From the NCBI GenBank assembly GCA_016712625.1, contig JADJQQ010000001.1:868001-932000 (forward strand): 64,000 bases of DNA. Reading direction: 5' to 3'. A model generated the notes under the pieces. That model was not told the DNA's origin. It did not search any database and saw only the letters and a list, made by a program, of their open reading frames with translations. The translations under genes were made by a program, and so were the position numbers. This document shows, one piece after another, positions 54,686 through 63,139 of this stretch (the stretch's first letter is position 1; each line of letters opens with the position of its first letter). Source of the DNA: Candidatus Competibacteraceae bacterium (GTDB lineage Bacteria > Pseudomonadota > Gammaproteobacteria > Competibacterales > Competibacteraceae).

Positions 54686-55788
54686 GTCGGAACGGCCGGC
54701 TTGGCTGGAGGGAACAGCCGGACGCCCCGGCTACGGGCATGATAATGTAATAACAACCCAGCCCCGAACAGCATGAATAGCCCATGAACCCACCAAAGAC
54801 CGACCGCGCTGTCGATGACGCCCTGACTCAACCAAGATTCACCCACGCCAGTCAAATTGAAATTGATGGCGTAGATTAGCACCGCGGCCACGATTCGGCC
54901 GTAACGGCCCTCGCGCGGCCGGGCGCGGGCGATCAGGGGCGCCCATAACGCGATGACTAGTACCTGAATCGGACTGTTGAGCCGCATGTGCAATTCGGCG
55001 ATACGATTGGGCTCGCGCGAACCTAACAGCTCTTGGGTGGGCAACGCTTCGCGATGCTTCCATTCTTGCTGCGGTGGCGCCGTATCGACGCGTACCGTGG
55101 CCCGCTCGAAGCGCACCATCTCATAATCGCCCTGGCCGGGAACGCCTCGGTAACGATAGCCCTTTTCCAGTACGACATGACGGATGCCATCCTCGCCGAC
55201 AATTTGCCGGCCTTGCCGGCCAGTGGTGACGCTGAGATCACCGTCCGGTTCGCGGGTTTGGATAAACACATCGCGCAATTCGCGCTGGTTGAGGGCGCCA
55301 ATGTAGATCACATGCCGGCCCTGCAGCACTTCACGGAAACTGCCCGGCGTGAACATCGACACCTCCGCTTCCTTGCGCGCCCTGGCCAGTACTTCGAACT
55401 GATAATCCATCAACAGCGGCACCAGCACCATTGACAGGCCGGCGGTAGCGATCGCCAGCGGAACCGCCAACAGCAGGATGGCCCGATACACCGCTAGCGG
55501 GCCATAGCCGCAAGCGGCCAGCGCTGTCATTTCATGATCTCGGTACAGGCGTCCCAAAGCCAGCATGACGCTCAACAGAAACGCCAGCGGCACCAGCACC
55601 ACCAGAAAATAGCTCGCCTGTAATCCGATCAAAAGAAAGATGGAATCCCGCGCCAGCAGGCCGCTGGCGGCTTTGCTCAAATAACCGGCCAAGCGATGGC
55701 TGAGCACCATCGCCAGCAGCACCAGCACGGTGGCCAGCAGCGTCAAGCCGATCTCGCGAATCAGATAACGATCAATGATAGAAGGCAC
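54682..55788 (-). CDS. lptF: LPS export permease LptF
   Basis: The partner of LptG, 368 residues, with the same six-segment plus jellyroll layout. M-P-S-I-I-D-R-Y-L-I-R-E-I starts the protein, and the coupling helix reads H-E-M-T-A-L-A-A-C-G-Y. It is divergent from pepA over 120 bases, the standard gammaproteobacterial order. Confidence 0.94.
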   Translation of the reverse strand: MPSIIDRYLIREIGLTLLATVLVLLAMVLSHRLAGYLSKAASGLLARDSIFLLIGLQASYFLVVLVPLAFLLSVMLALGRLYRDHEMTALAACGYGPLAVYRAILLLAVPLAIATAGLSMVLVPLLMDYQFEVLARARKEAEVSMFTPGSFREVLQGRHVIYIGALNQRELRDVFIQTREPDGDLSVTTGRQGRQIVGEDGIRHVVLEKGYRYRGVPGQGDYEMVRFERATVRVDTAPPQQEWKHREALPTQELLGSREPNRIAELHMRLNSPIQVLVIALWAPLIARARPREGRYGRIVAAVLIYAINFNLTGVGESWLSQGVIDSAVGLWWVHGLFMLFGAGLLLHYHARSRGVRLFPPAKPAVPT

Positions 55789-55908
55789 GGCCGCTAAAAC
55801 TCTGTCGCTCGTAACTGTGAGACAGCACGGTTTCTGGCTAAACTCATCAAAATTTCCGATGTTGTTCCAACCCGCAAACCCCTCATCGCCGACAGGAGTA
55901 GCCTACCG

Positions 55909-57420
55909 ATGGAATTCTCGGTCAAAAGCGGCAATCCGGAAAAGCAGCGCACTGCTTGCTTGGTGCTCGGTATCTACGAATCCCGGCGGCTGACGCCCGC
56001 CGCTGAGCAATTCGATGCCGCCTGCGGCGGCCACCTCAGCAATCTGCTGCGCCGCGGCGACCTGGAGGGCAAACCAGGCCAGTCTTTATTGCTATTCAAT
56101 ATACCCGATGCCCTCTGCGAGCGGGTGCTGCTGATGGGCTGCGGCCGAGAACGCGAGATCGATGATCGCCGTTTCCGTAAAATCGCCGCTCAGGTCGCAA
56201 TGGCGTTGAACGACACCGGCGCCAACGATGCAACGCTCTATCTGAGCGATCTCCCCGTCAAGAGCCGCGACCTTAACTGGAAAATTCGCCAGCTGGTGGA
56301 AGCAATCGAAGAGTCGCGTTATTACTTTGATCAACTCAAAAGCAGAAAAGACGCGCCGCGGCGGCCCTTGCGCAAGATTATACTCAGTGCGCCCGGTCGG
56401 CGGGAACTAGCTAGCGCGGAACAAGCCGTGCGCGAAGGGGTGGCGATCAGCGCGGGCATGGCGCTGGCCAAGGATTTGGGTAACTTGCCCCCCAATATCT
56501 GCACGCCGAGCTATCTGGCTGAGCAGGCGCAAGCCTTGGCCCTTGAATTTCCCGCGCTGCGGGTCAAGGTGTTGGATGAAGCCGAGATGGAGCAATTGGG
56601 CATGGGCGCGTTGCTGTCGGTGACGCGCGGCAGCGCCCAGCCGGCCAAACTGATTCGTTTGGCTTTTCGCCGAGGTCCGGCGACGGCCAAACCCTACATG
56701 CTGGTCGGCAAGGGCGTGACCTTCGATACGGGCGGCATCTCGCTCAAGCCCGGCGACGGCATGGACGAGATGAAATTCGATATGTGCGGCGCAGCCAGCG
56801 TGTTGGGAACGCTGCGGGCTTGCGCCCTGCTGGACTTGCCGCTGAATGTCATCGGTCTGATTCCGACAGTGGAAAACATGCCGGGCGGTCGAGCTAGCCG
56901 GCCGGGTGACATCGTCACCAGCCTCTCCGGCCAAACCATCGAAATTCTCAACACCGATGCGGAAGGCCGACTGATCTTGTGCGATGCGCTCACCTACGCC
57001 GAGCGCGACGAGCCGGTGGCCGTGATCGATATCGCCACATTGACCGGCGCGTGTATTATCGCGTTGGGCCGATACCCGCACGGCCTGTTCAGCAATCATC
57101 CGTCCTTGGCCACCGCGCTCCAATCCGCTGGCCACACCGCCTATGACCGTGTTTGGGAACTGCCGTTGTGGGATGATTATCAGGAAGGACTGGACAGCAA
57201 CTTTGCGGATATGGCCAATGTCGCCAACAATCGAGACGGTGGCGCGATCATGGCTGCCTGTTTCCTGTCGCGTTTCACCAAGAAATTCCACTGGGCGCAT
57301 CTGGATATCGCCGGCACCGCCTGGAAATCTGGAAAAGCCAAGGGAGCCACCGGCCGGCCGGTACCCCTACTGACACAGTATTTACTAGATCGGGTCGCGG
57401 AAGCCAAAGGAAAACCCTAG
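55909..57420 (+). CDS. pepA: leucyl aminopeptidase
   Basis: PepA is a hexameric M17 dinuclear metal aminopeptidase. In some bacteria it also binds DNA in site-specific recombination and carAB control. The metal and catalytic residues lie in V-G-K-G-V-T-F-D-T-G-G-I-S-L-K and N-T-D-A-E-G-R-L-I-L. Length is 503 residues, identical to E. coli. Its stop overlaps the holC start by one base. Confidence 0.97.
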   Translation: MEFSVKSGNPEKQRTACLVLGIYESRRLTPAAEQFDAACGGHLSNLLRRGDLEGKPGQSLLLFNIPDALCERVLLMGCGREREIDDRRFRKIAAQVAMALNDTGANDATLYLSDLPVKSRDLNWKIRQLVEAIEESRYYFDQLKSRKDAPRRPLRKIILSAPGRRELASAEQAVREGVAISAGMALAKDLGNLPPNICTPSYLAEQAQALALEFPALRVKVLDEAEMEQLGMGALLSVTRGSAQPAKLIRLAFRRGPATAKPYMLVGKGVTFDTGGISLKPGDGMDEMKFDMCGAASVLGTLRACALLDLPLNVIGLIPTVENMPGGRASRPGDIVTSLSGQTIEILNTDAEGRLILCDALTYAERDEPVAVIDIATLTGACIIALGRYPHGLFSNHPSLATALQSAGHTAYDRVWELPLWDDYQEGLDSNFADMANVANNRDGGAIMAACFLSRFTKKFHWAHLDIAGTAWKSGKAKGATGRPVPLLTQYLLDRVAEAKGKP

Positions 57421-57845
57421 TGCCGCGCATCGACTTCTACGTGCTACCTGACGCTAAGGACAACGGCCGAGCCTTGCTGGTCTGTCGGTTGGTCGATAAG
57501 GCCTACGCGCTAGGCCACACGGTCTACATTCTCGCGGCGTCCGAGGCGCAAGCAACGGCGCTGGACGATTTGCTGTGGACTTTCCGGCAAGACAGTTTCA
57601 TCCCTCACGAACGTTATCCGTTGGCCGGAGCGGAAACGTCGCCGGTATTGATCGGTACGGCGCTGCCGCCGGATGTTAAGGCGCGCGTATTGATCAATTA
57701 TACCGATGGGGCGCCAGAGGGTTTTGAGCAGTATGAGCGCGTGGTGGAAGTGGTTGACCAACACCCCGATGTGCTGGCCAAATCGCGCGAGCGATTCCGG
57801 CAATACCGAGAGCGAGGTTATACGCCAGAGACACACAAGCTGTAG
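57420..57845 (+). CDS. holC: DNA polymerase III chi subunit
   Basis: HolC links the clamp loader to single-strand binding protein in replication. The 141-residue protein shows the family N-terminus R-I-D-F-Y-V-L and the W-T-F-R-Q-D-S-F-I-P-H segment. GTG 57420 overlaps the pepA stop by one base. The usual downstream gene valS is not here; a DUF853 ATPase follows instead. Confidence 0.93.
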   Translation: MPRIDFYVLPDAKDNGRALLVCRLVDKAYALGHTVYILAASEAQATALDDLLWTFRQDSFIPHERYPLAGAETSPVLIGTALPPDVKARVLINYTDGAPEGFEQYERVVEVVDQHPDVLAKSRERFRQYRERGYTPETHKL

Positions 57846-57880
57846 CTTTTACCTTCAATCCTGTTTCTCAAGAGGCGACC

Positions 57881-59373
57881 ATGAACGACATTTATCTCGG
57901 TAAGGGCGGCACGAAAGACGCCAAGGATGTTTATCTGCTCGGCAAGTACGCCAACCGTCACGGCCTGATCGCGGGCGCGACCGGCACCGGCAAATCAGTT
58001 TCCTTGATGCTGCTAGCCGAAGGCTTCTCGCGTTTGGGCGTGCCGGTATTCCTGGCCGATGTCAAAGGCGATCTGGCCGGCATGAGCCAAGCCAGCCAGC
58101 CGGGAGGCAAATTGCAAGCGCGGCTCGATCAATTAGGGATCAAAGACTGGTCGGGGCAAGCCAATCCAGTGGTGTTCTGGGATATCTACGGCAAGAACGG
58201 CCATCCGATACGCACCACCATTTCGGAAATGGGTTCGACTTTACTGGCGCGGGTGCTCGAACTCAATGAGACGCAAGAAGGCGTTCTGACCGTCGCGTTC
58301 ACCGTGGCTGACGACAATGGCTTGCTGTTGCTCGATTTGATGACCTGCGCGCGATGCTGGCTTTTGTGGCGGAGAATGCTAAAGAGATTTCCGGAAAATA
58401 TGGTTTGGTCAGCACCCAGTCGATCGGGGCGATTCAACGGGCCTTGTTGCAACTAGAAAAAGATGGCGGCGACCAATTTTTTGGCGAGCCGGCGCTTGAT
58501 TTGGCTGATTTTCTGCGGCAGGACATGACTGGGCGCGGCATTGTCAACATGCTGAGCGCCGAGCAACTGATTCACAAGCCCCGGCTTTACGCTACTTTTT
58601 TGCTATGGATGCTATCGGAGCTCTTTGAAAATCTGCCGGAAGTGGGCGATGTCGATTTACCCAAGCTGGTTTTTTTCTTCGATGAGGCACATTTGTTATT
58701 TACTGATGCCCCCGTCTCGCTGCGCCAACGCATCGAGCAAGTGGTGCGCTTGATCCGTTCTAAGGGCGTAGGCGTCTATTTTATTTCGCAATTGCCAGAT
58801 GATGTGCCGGATCAAGTCTTGGGGCAGCTCGGCAATCGCCTCCAACACGCCTTGCGCGCTTTCACTCCACGCGATCAGAAAGCGGTAAAAATCGCGGCGG
58901 AAACCTTCCCGCCCAATCCCAAAATCAACGTGGTGGACGCCATCACGCAATTAGGCGTCGGTGAAGCCTTGGTGACTACATTGCAAGAAGGTGGCGTGCC
59001 GTTGCCGGTGGAACGGGCGTTGATCGCGCCGCCCCGCTGCCGGATTGGCGCCATCACCGAGCAGGAGCGCGCCAGCGTGCGGTCACGTTCCCCGATCGGC
59101 GGCAAATATGATACGGCCGTCAATCGGGAATCGGCACAAGAAATCCTTCAGCAACGCGCTCAAGCGGCGGCTTTGGCTCAACCGAACGCTAAATCTAAGA
59201 CACCCCAACCGGAAGAGGAAGGGATCGGCGGTGTGGTGAAGGATTGGCTGCTCGGTAGTAGCCGCAGACAGGGAGCATTAGAAGCAATGGCGAAGTCCAC
59301 TATGCGTACCGTGGGCACTCAACTGGGGCGACAGATTTTGCGGGGAGTGCTGGGGAGTATTATGAGGCGGTAA
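57881..59373 (+). CDS. DUF853 HerA-like ATPase, frameshifted
   Basis: A P-loop ATPase of the DUF853 group, related to HerA/FtsK helicases; its role is not established. Walker A is G-A-T-G-T-G-K-S and Walker B L-V-F-F-F-D-E-A-H. The frame breaks at about 58338-58345: the first part ends G-L-L-L-L-D-L and the next frame resumes D-L-R-A-M-L-A-F-V-A. One missing base restores a normal 497-residue protein. The C-terminal helix is Arg/Gln-rich. AT-rich DNA starts just after its stop. Confidence 0.88.
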
Positions 59374-59582
59374 TCTTATTCATTTACAATTTAAATCCCT
59401 AATTTTTATCCTATTAAATTTCATGATTGATAAGATTTTTAAATGTTTTAGAATCCAACCCTACGCTAATCATGATTCAGGATCACCTAAAGTGCTTTAC
59501 ATAAATTTGGTAATGGCTTAATGAGGTGAGCCATTACCATTTTTTCAAATGCGACTGATGGCGATTATTTTTAGGAGAAAAA

Positions 59583-59963
59583 ATGCCTTCAAAAAATAGA
59601 AATCATGAATTCGACTTCATTGAGCTGCCGGCCAAAGACATTTTTCAGTTAAAAAATGCCCAATCATTCTTTTCTGCTGTATTTGGCTGGACTTATAAAA
59701 ACTGGGGCGATGACTATACTGATACGTCAAGTAGTGGGATCAATAGCGGTATCAATGCTGACCCCAAACATCGGCCAAATCACCCTCTCCCCGTCGTCTT
59801 TACTACCGACTTGGAATTGATGCGAGACAAAGTACTCGCCGCAGGTGGCAAAATCACCAAAAATATCTTTTCTTTTCCGGGGGGACGGCGCTTTCACTTT
59901 AAAGATCCAGCAGAAAATGAGCTTGCCGTGTGGTCCGATCCAAAAAAATTGGATAAAGAGTAA
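59583..59963 (+). CDS. VOC (glyoxalase/dioxygenase-like) superfamily protein
   Basis: A 126-residue single-domain protein with the VOC fold: I-E-L-P-A-K-D near the N-terminus, F-F-S-A-V-F-G-W-T, and the closing K-D-P-A-E-N-E-L-A-V-W. The substrate cannot be predicted. The first metal-ligand position is a glutamate in place of histidine. Base composition is clearly more AT-rich than the flanking chromosome. AGGAGAAAAA precedes ATG 59583. Confidence 0.8.
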   Translation: MPSKNRNHEFDFIELPAKDIFQLKNAQSFFSAVFGWTYKNWGDDYTDTSSSGINSGINADPKHRPNHPLPVVFTTDLELMRDKVLAAGGKITKNIFSFPGGRRFHFKDPAENELAVWSDPKKLDKE

Positions 59964-60054
59964 ATAGATAAATAAAAATCCATCCTAAGTAAAATTTCAA
60001 AAATCTTCAAAAAAATGATTAAAAATCAATTTCTTATTATATTTAATCCTATGC

Positions 60055-61083
60055 ATGAATAGAAAAGGAATCATTGCTGCTGGCAATATGCTCGTTGATC
60101 ATGTCCGCACCATCAGCGAATGGCCAGAACAGGGGCGCTTGGCCTATATTGAAAGTCAAGCAAACTGCGTTGGTGGTTCGCCCTTAAATGTACTCATGGA
60201 TTTGGCTAAATTGAATCCTAGCCTGCCGCTCGCAGCGATAGGGTTGATCGGAGATGATGGGGATGGAAAATATATCCTAAAAACGCTGGCCGAAGCAGGT
60301 ATCGACCTGCAATGGGTTCAAACCACGGCTGTCGAGCAAACTTCTTACACTGAGGTAATGACTGAGAAATACTCTGGACAACGCACTTTTTTCCATTCCT
60401 TGGGTGCAAATCGTTTGCTGGCGCTCGAGCATTTTCAGTCAGTAAACACAAATCATAAAATTTTTCATTTAGGTTATTTATTACTCTTGGCTGAATTGGA
60501 TAGCCCTGATGCTGACTATGGCAGTAAAGCAGCCCGTCTCCTAAAAACAATGCAGCAAAAAGGCTATAAAACAGCAGTTGATCTAGTCTCAGTGAGCAAG
60601 CCTGATCATTTTAAAGCCACCACCTTATCAGCCTTAAAATATATCGATTATCTTATCATCAATGAACTAGAAGCGACTGGCCTTACTGATATAGAAATTC
60701 GAGGTCGTGATAAAAAGCTGACTATCGAAAATATGGCTCAAGCGGCTCAGCGATTGATCACGCTTGGCGTCAATGAGTTAGTGGCAATTCATTGCCCCGA
60801 AGGGGCTTATCTAGTTACAGCGCGGGGTGATTATTATTTGGTTCCCTCATGGCATATTGATAATGATGAAATCAAAGGTTCTGTCGGCGCGGGAGATGCT
60901 TTTTGTGCGGGGCTGCTTTACGCGCTCCACGAGGGAATGCCATACGAGCAAGCGTTAAAGTTGGCTAACGCCGCCGCCAGATTCAACCTGTTAAGCTACA
61001 CCTCAATCGGTGGCGCGGCTTCCATTATTGAATTGGAAGACTTCATGCAATCAGCCGCGCTTCGGGCTGATTTCCTCATTTGA
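60055..61083 (+). CDS. PfkB-family carbohydrate (ribokinase-like) kinase
   Basis: A 342-residue sugar or nucleoside kinase of the PfkB family. The N-terminal signature G-G-S-P-L-N-V and the C-terminal catalytic motif G-S-V-G-A-G-D-A-F-C-A-G are complete. The substrate is not clear from sequence. No strong ribosome site is visible before ATG 60055. Like its neighbour it is AT-rich, with many A/T-ending codons, suggesting transfer. Confidence 0.87.
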   Translation: MNRKGIIAAGNMLVDHVRTISEWPEQGRLAYIESQANCVGGSPLNVLMDLAKLNPSLPLAAIGLIGDDGDGKYILKTLAEAGIDLQWVQTTAVEQTSYTEVMTEKYSGQRTFFHSLGANRLLALEHFQSVNTNHKIFHLGYLLLLAELDSPDADYGSKAARLLKTMQQKGYKTAVDLVSVSKPDHFKATTLSALKYIDYLIINELEATGLTDIEIRGRDKKLTIENMAQAAQRLITLGVNELVAIHCPEGAYLVTARGDYYLVPSWHIDNDEIKGSVGAGDAFCAGLLYALHEGMPYEQALKLANAAARFNLLSYTSIGGAASIIELEDFMQSAALRADFLI

Positions 61084-61289
61084 CGGGCATTAACGAAATT
61101 GGCTTCTGGCTTTCATTGTTCCCTGGACGCCGCTACGCTCCGCCTTCCACACTGGCCCAAATGGGCAGCCAGAGTCCTGGGTTTGCTCATGCCGCACATC
61201 AACATAAGGCGGGGCAAGCTAGTCTAACGAGTGGGTGGTAAAGAGGCTTTATAAAACAACCAAGCCTCGTTACAACGGCTTAAGAATAT
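61084..61289. other. intergenic region between the kinase and tRNA-Arg
   Basis: About 200 bases without a gene. Composition returns to GC-rich here, so the AT-rich block ends at or just after the kinase stop. The part next to the tRNA holds a terminator-like hairpin (61243-61268). No recognisable attachment-site duplication of the tRNA end was found within this stretch. Confidence 0.5.
61243..61268 (-). terminator. terminator-like hairpin downstream of tRNA-Arg
   Basis: On the minus strand GAGGCTT (61268-61262) and AAGCCTC (61249-61243) form a 7-base stem with a 12-base T-rich loop, followed by TTT. It lies about 20 bases past the tRNA 3' end. Confidence 0.45.
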
Positions 61290-61366
61290 TGGCGCGCCCG
61301 GCGAGACTTGAACTCACGACCTTCGGCTCCGGAGGCCGACGCTCTATCCAACTGAGCTACGGGCGC
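61290..61366 (-). tRNA. tRNA-Arg, anticodon CCG
   Basis: Read on the minus strand the 77 bases fold as a full cloverleaf. The acceptor stem is GCGCCCG/CGGGCGC and the D-arm contains GCTCAGTTGGATAGAGC. The anticodon stem is TCGGC/GCCGA with loop CTCCGGA (anticodon CCG, reading CGG). The T-loop is TTCAAGT, the discriminator is G and CCA is encoded. Confidence 0.97.
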
Positions 61367-61500
61367 ATGGGGAAAGGTTGGGTAAGATACCCCGATTATC
61401 AACGCCCGTCCAGTAGCCGCGCCATGCTCCTTCGTCAATGGTCGCTTAGCCTCAGCACTACAAGAGCTTAATTTTGCTGGCTTGAAAACAAGCATATCAG

Positions 61501-61530
61501 TTTTCAGACAGAGCCAAATACCGTTATAAT
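61501..61530 (+). promoter_or_regulatory. promoter candidate for the cytochrome gene
   Basis: An exact TATAAT (61525-61530) is preceded at 18 bases by TTTTCA (61501-61506), four of six matches to the -35 consensus. It would give a leader of about 175 bases before GTG 61712. Confidence 0.45.
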
Positions 61531-61655
61531 CATAGCGTTTAGGAGTATCCAAACCACAACAAAACTAACTCCATATGCCCGCCAACCGCGCTCCAACGAA
61601 AGTTCTTGTTTGCAGACCGAGGAACACGCTAGTGGAATCCGCCGTGATGCGCCTA

Positions 61656-61685
61656 CGGATGCGCAGTTTGCGGATGCGCAGTTTG
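61656..61685. repeat. two exact tandem copies of a 15-base unit
   Basis: CGGATGCGCAGTTTG occurs at 61656-61670 and again at 61671-61685, about 25 bases before the cytochrome start. A related GATGCGC lies just upstream. It may be a direct-repeat binding site or simple slippage. Confidence 0.8.
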
Positions 61686-61711
61686 ACGAAGCATTTCAAT
61701 GAGGTGAGAAC

Positions 61712-62902
61712 GTGAGCCAGCAAGTTGATAAGTCGGTAATGACCACGTCGGTTATCCTGGTCTCTGGATTGGTGTTGTTAGCGGTCGTGTTGTTCATGGT
61801 TGCCGCCCTCATGAGCGTCGTCGGCAATGTTGCTCCCGATGACAACTCACGAAAACAAGCCGCCGCTGTGGAACGTATTAAACCGGTCGCTCGCGTTTCA
61901 TTTGAACAACCGAAGCCCGTCGTTGTAGCAAATCTTTCTGGACTAGATGTTTACAATAAAGTTTGCGCGGCGTGCCACGCCACGGGCACCTTAGGCGCTC
62001 CCAAGACTGGCGCCAAAGACCAGTGGGAACCTCGCTTTGCGCAGGGTCTGGATACCTTAGTCACCCACTCGGTGAACGGCCTTCGCGCCATGCCCGCCAA
62101 GGGGGGCGCCCCATCAATGACCGAGGCCAACATGAAGGATGCCATCATCTATATGCTGGGTGAAAGTGGGATTAAAGTGCAAAATACCGCCGCGCCTGCT
62201 CCAGCCGCCGCGCCTACCGCCGCCGCGCCTGCTCCAGCCGCCGCGCCTGCTGTTCCCCCAGTTGCGGCTCCACCTGCTGCAAAACAGGTTATCCCCCCAC
62301 CCCCGATTGCAACTCCGCCAGCTACGCCTCCAGCCTTTATCAACAAACCGAGCGCATCCGCTGCGCCAGCCGCTGTTCCGCCCGCCGCAAAACAGGTTAT
62401 CCCCCCGCCCCCAATTGCAACTCCACCGGCGACGCCTCCAGCTGTTATTAAATCCAGCCCATCCGCTGCGGCGCCAAATTCGGCCAATCATTCGCCTCGG
62501 CTGGCAATTGCCCCAAGTTCAGCGAACGCTACGATGGGGCTAGTCCCTCCTTCGATGCAAAATTTTTCGGCTAGCCCGCCGGTTTTCCTTCAAAACACCC
62601 TAACAGCTAGCGGAGCCACGATGGCGATCCCGCCGCCGCCAATTCAGCGGGCTCCGTCCGCTGGATTAGCCTTTAGCGAGGCTCCCGCGCCAATGACTGA
62701 AGCTGTTACAACCGTCCCGCTATTCCCTCCGATACAAGTCTCTTCGGTTGACCTACCGCCTTTCCTTGCAAATATCTCACTCAGACCACCTCCTCCGATC
62801 CAGCGCCAAGTGGTTTTTCCACCTACTTTCGTCCAAAATGCTTTTGTCATCCCCCCTCCTCCGATCCAACCCTATATCACTTCACCTTCCGCTTGCCTTT
62901 AG
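61712..62902 (+). CDS. membrane-anchored cytochrome c5-like protein with long proline-rich tail
   Basis: A 396-residue protein. One membrane segment (about 11-37) anchors it; the haem domain (about 76-155) has C-A-A-C-H (85-89) and a likely distal methionine M127 in R-A-M-P-A-K-G-G, as in cytochrome c5/CccA types. From residue 161 to the end runs a low-complexity tail: Ala/Pro repeats, then repeated I-P-P-P-P-I units. Two 21-residue repeats carry K-Q-V-I-P-P-P-P-I-A-T-P-P-A-T-P-P. Such a tail on a c5 domain is unusual; its function is not known to me, and EF-P would be needed for translation. Start is GTG 61712 with GAGGTGAG upstream. Confidence 0.85.
   Translation: MSQQVDKSVMTTSVILVSGLVLLAVVLFMVAALMSVVGNVAPDDNSRKQAAAVERIKPVARVSFEQPKPVVVANLSGLDVYNKVCAACHATGTLGAPKTGAKDQWEPRFAQGLDTLVTHSVNGLRAMPAKGGAPSMTEANMKDAIIYMLGESGIKVQNTAAPAPAAAPTAAAPAPAAAPAVPPVAAPPAAKQVIPPPPIATPPATPPAFINKPSASAAPAAVPPAAKQVIPPPPIATPPATPPAVIKSSPSAAAPNSANHSPRLAIAPSSANATMGLVPPSMQNFSASPPVFLQNTLTASGATMAIPPPPIQRAPSAGLAFSEAPAPMTEAVTTVPLFPPIQVSSVDLPPFLANISLRPPPPIQRQVVFPPTFVQNAFVIPPPPIQPYITSPSACL
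62273..62443 (+). repeat. two 63-base repeats coding the polyproline unit
   Basis: Copies at 62273-62335 and 62381-62443 (offset 108 bases) encode the same 21 residues with only synonymous differences, mostly in third positions. Conservation of protein over DNA suggests the unit is maintained by selection. Confidence 0.8.
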
Positions 62903-63092
62903 ATATACCCTCATGCCCGCCCCAGGGCTTCGCACGCTAATCTCACCCCAGTACAATTAACAACTCTTCGCTGCTCTACCGAAAATTTTATTTTCTCAGC
63001 TCATTACGCAAAAAATCGAATTAGGCAACCCCTTCCAATCGCTTTCAAACATCCAAACTGAACTTGATAAGGCTCTAAGTGTTCTCATATCA

Positions 63093-63125
63093 CAAGGGCC
63101 ATCTCCAGGATGGCCCTTGGTCTTT
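63093..63125 (+). terminator. hairpin between the cytochrome gene and the ABC exporter
   Basis: An 11-base perfect stem (CAAGGGCCATC at 63093-63103, complement 63109-63119) with a 5-base loop is followed by GTCTTTC, a weak T tract. It is about 190 bases after the cytochrome stop and 15 bases before the next start, so it could also be a leader structure. Confidence 0.5.
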
Positions 63126-63139
63126 CAGGCAAATCATCC

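Larger units (their letters stand above)
61367..61711. other. 345-base intergenic region upstream of the cytochrome gene
   Basis: No gene is seen. It holds the tRNA-Arg promoter side, a plus-strand promoter candidate (TATAAT 61525-61530) and a 15-base tandem repeat (61656-61685) shortly before the cytochrome start. Confidence 0.5.

Noticed and set aside
56407..57300. 297-codon minus-strand frame opposite pepA
   Set aside because: Antisense shadow; pepA is intact and fully conserved.
61222..61270. Integron attC-like site (GTCTAAC core next to tRNA-Arg)
   Set aside because: The opposite core does not match GTTRRRY, and the hairpin is better explained as the tRNA terminator.
59374..61366. Integrated mobile element with attachment sites at tRNA-Arg
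   Set aside because: No integrase, transposase or direct repeat of the tRNA end is visible; only composition supports transfer.
62900..63090. Continuation of the cytochrome tail or a further small gene
   Set aside because: The frame stops at 62902 and the following bases show no start with ribosome site or conserved frame.
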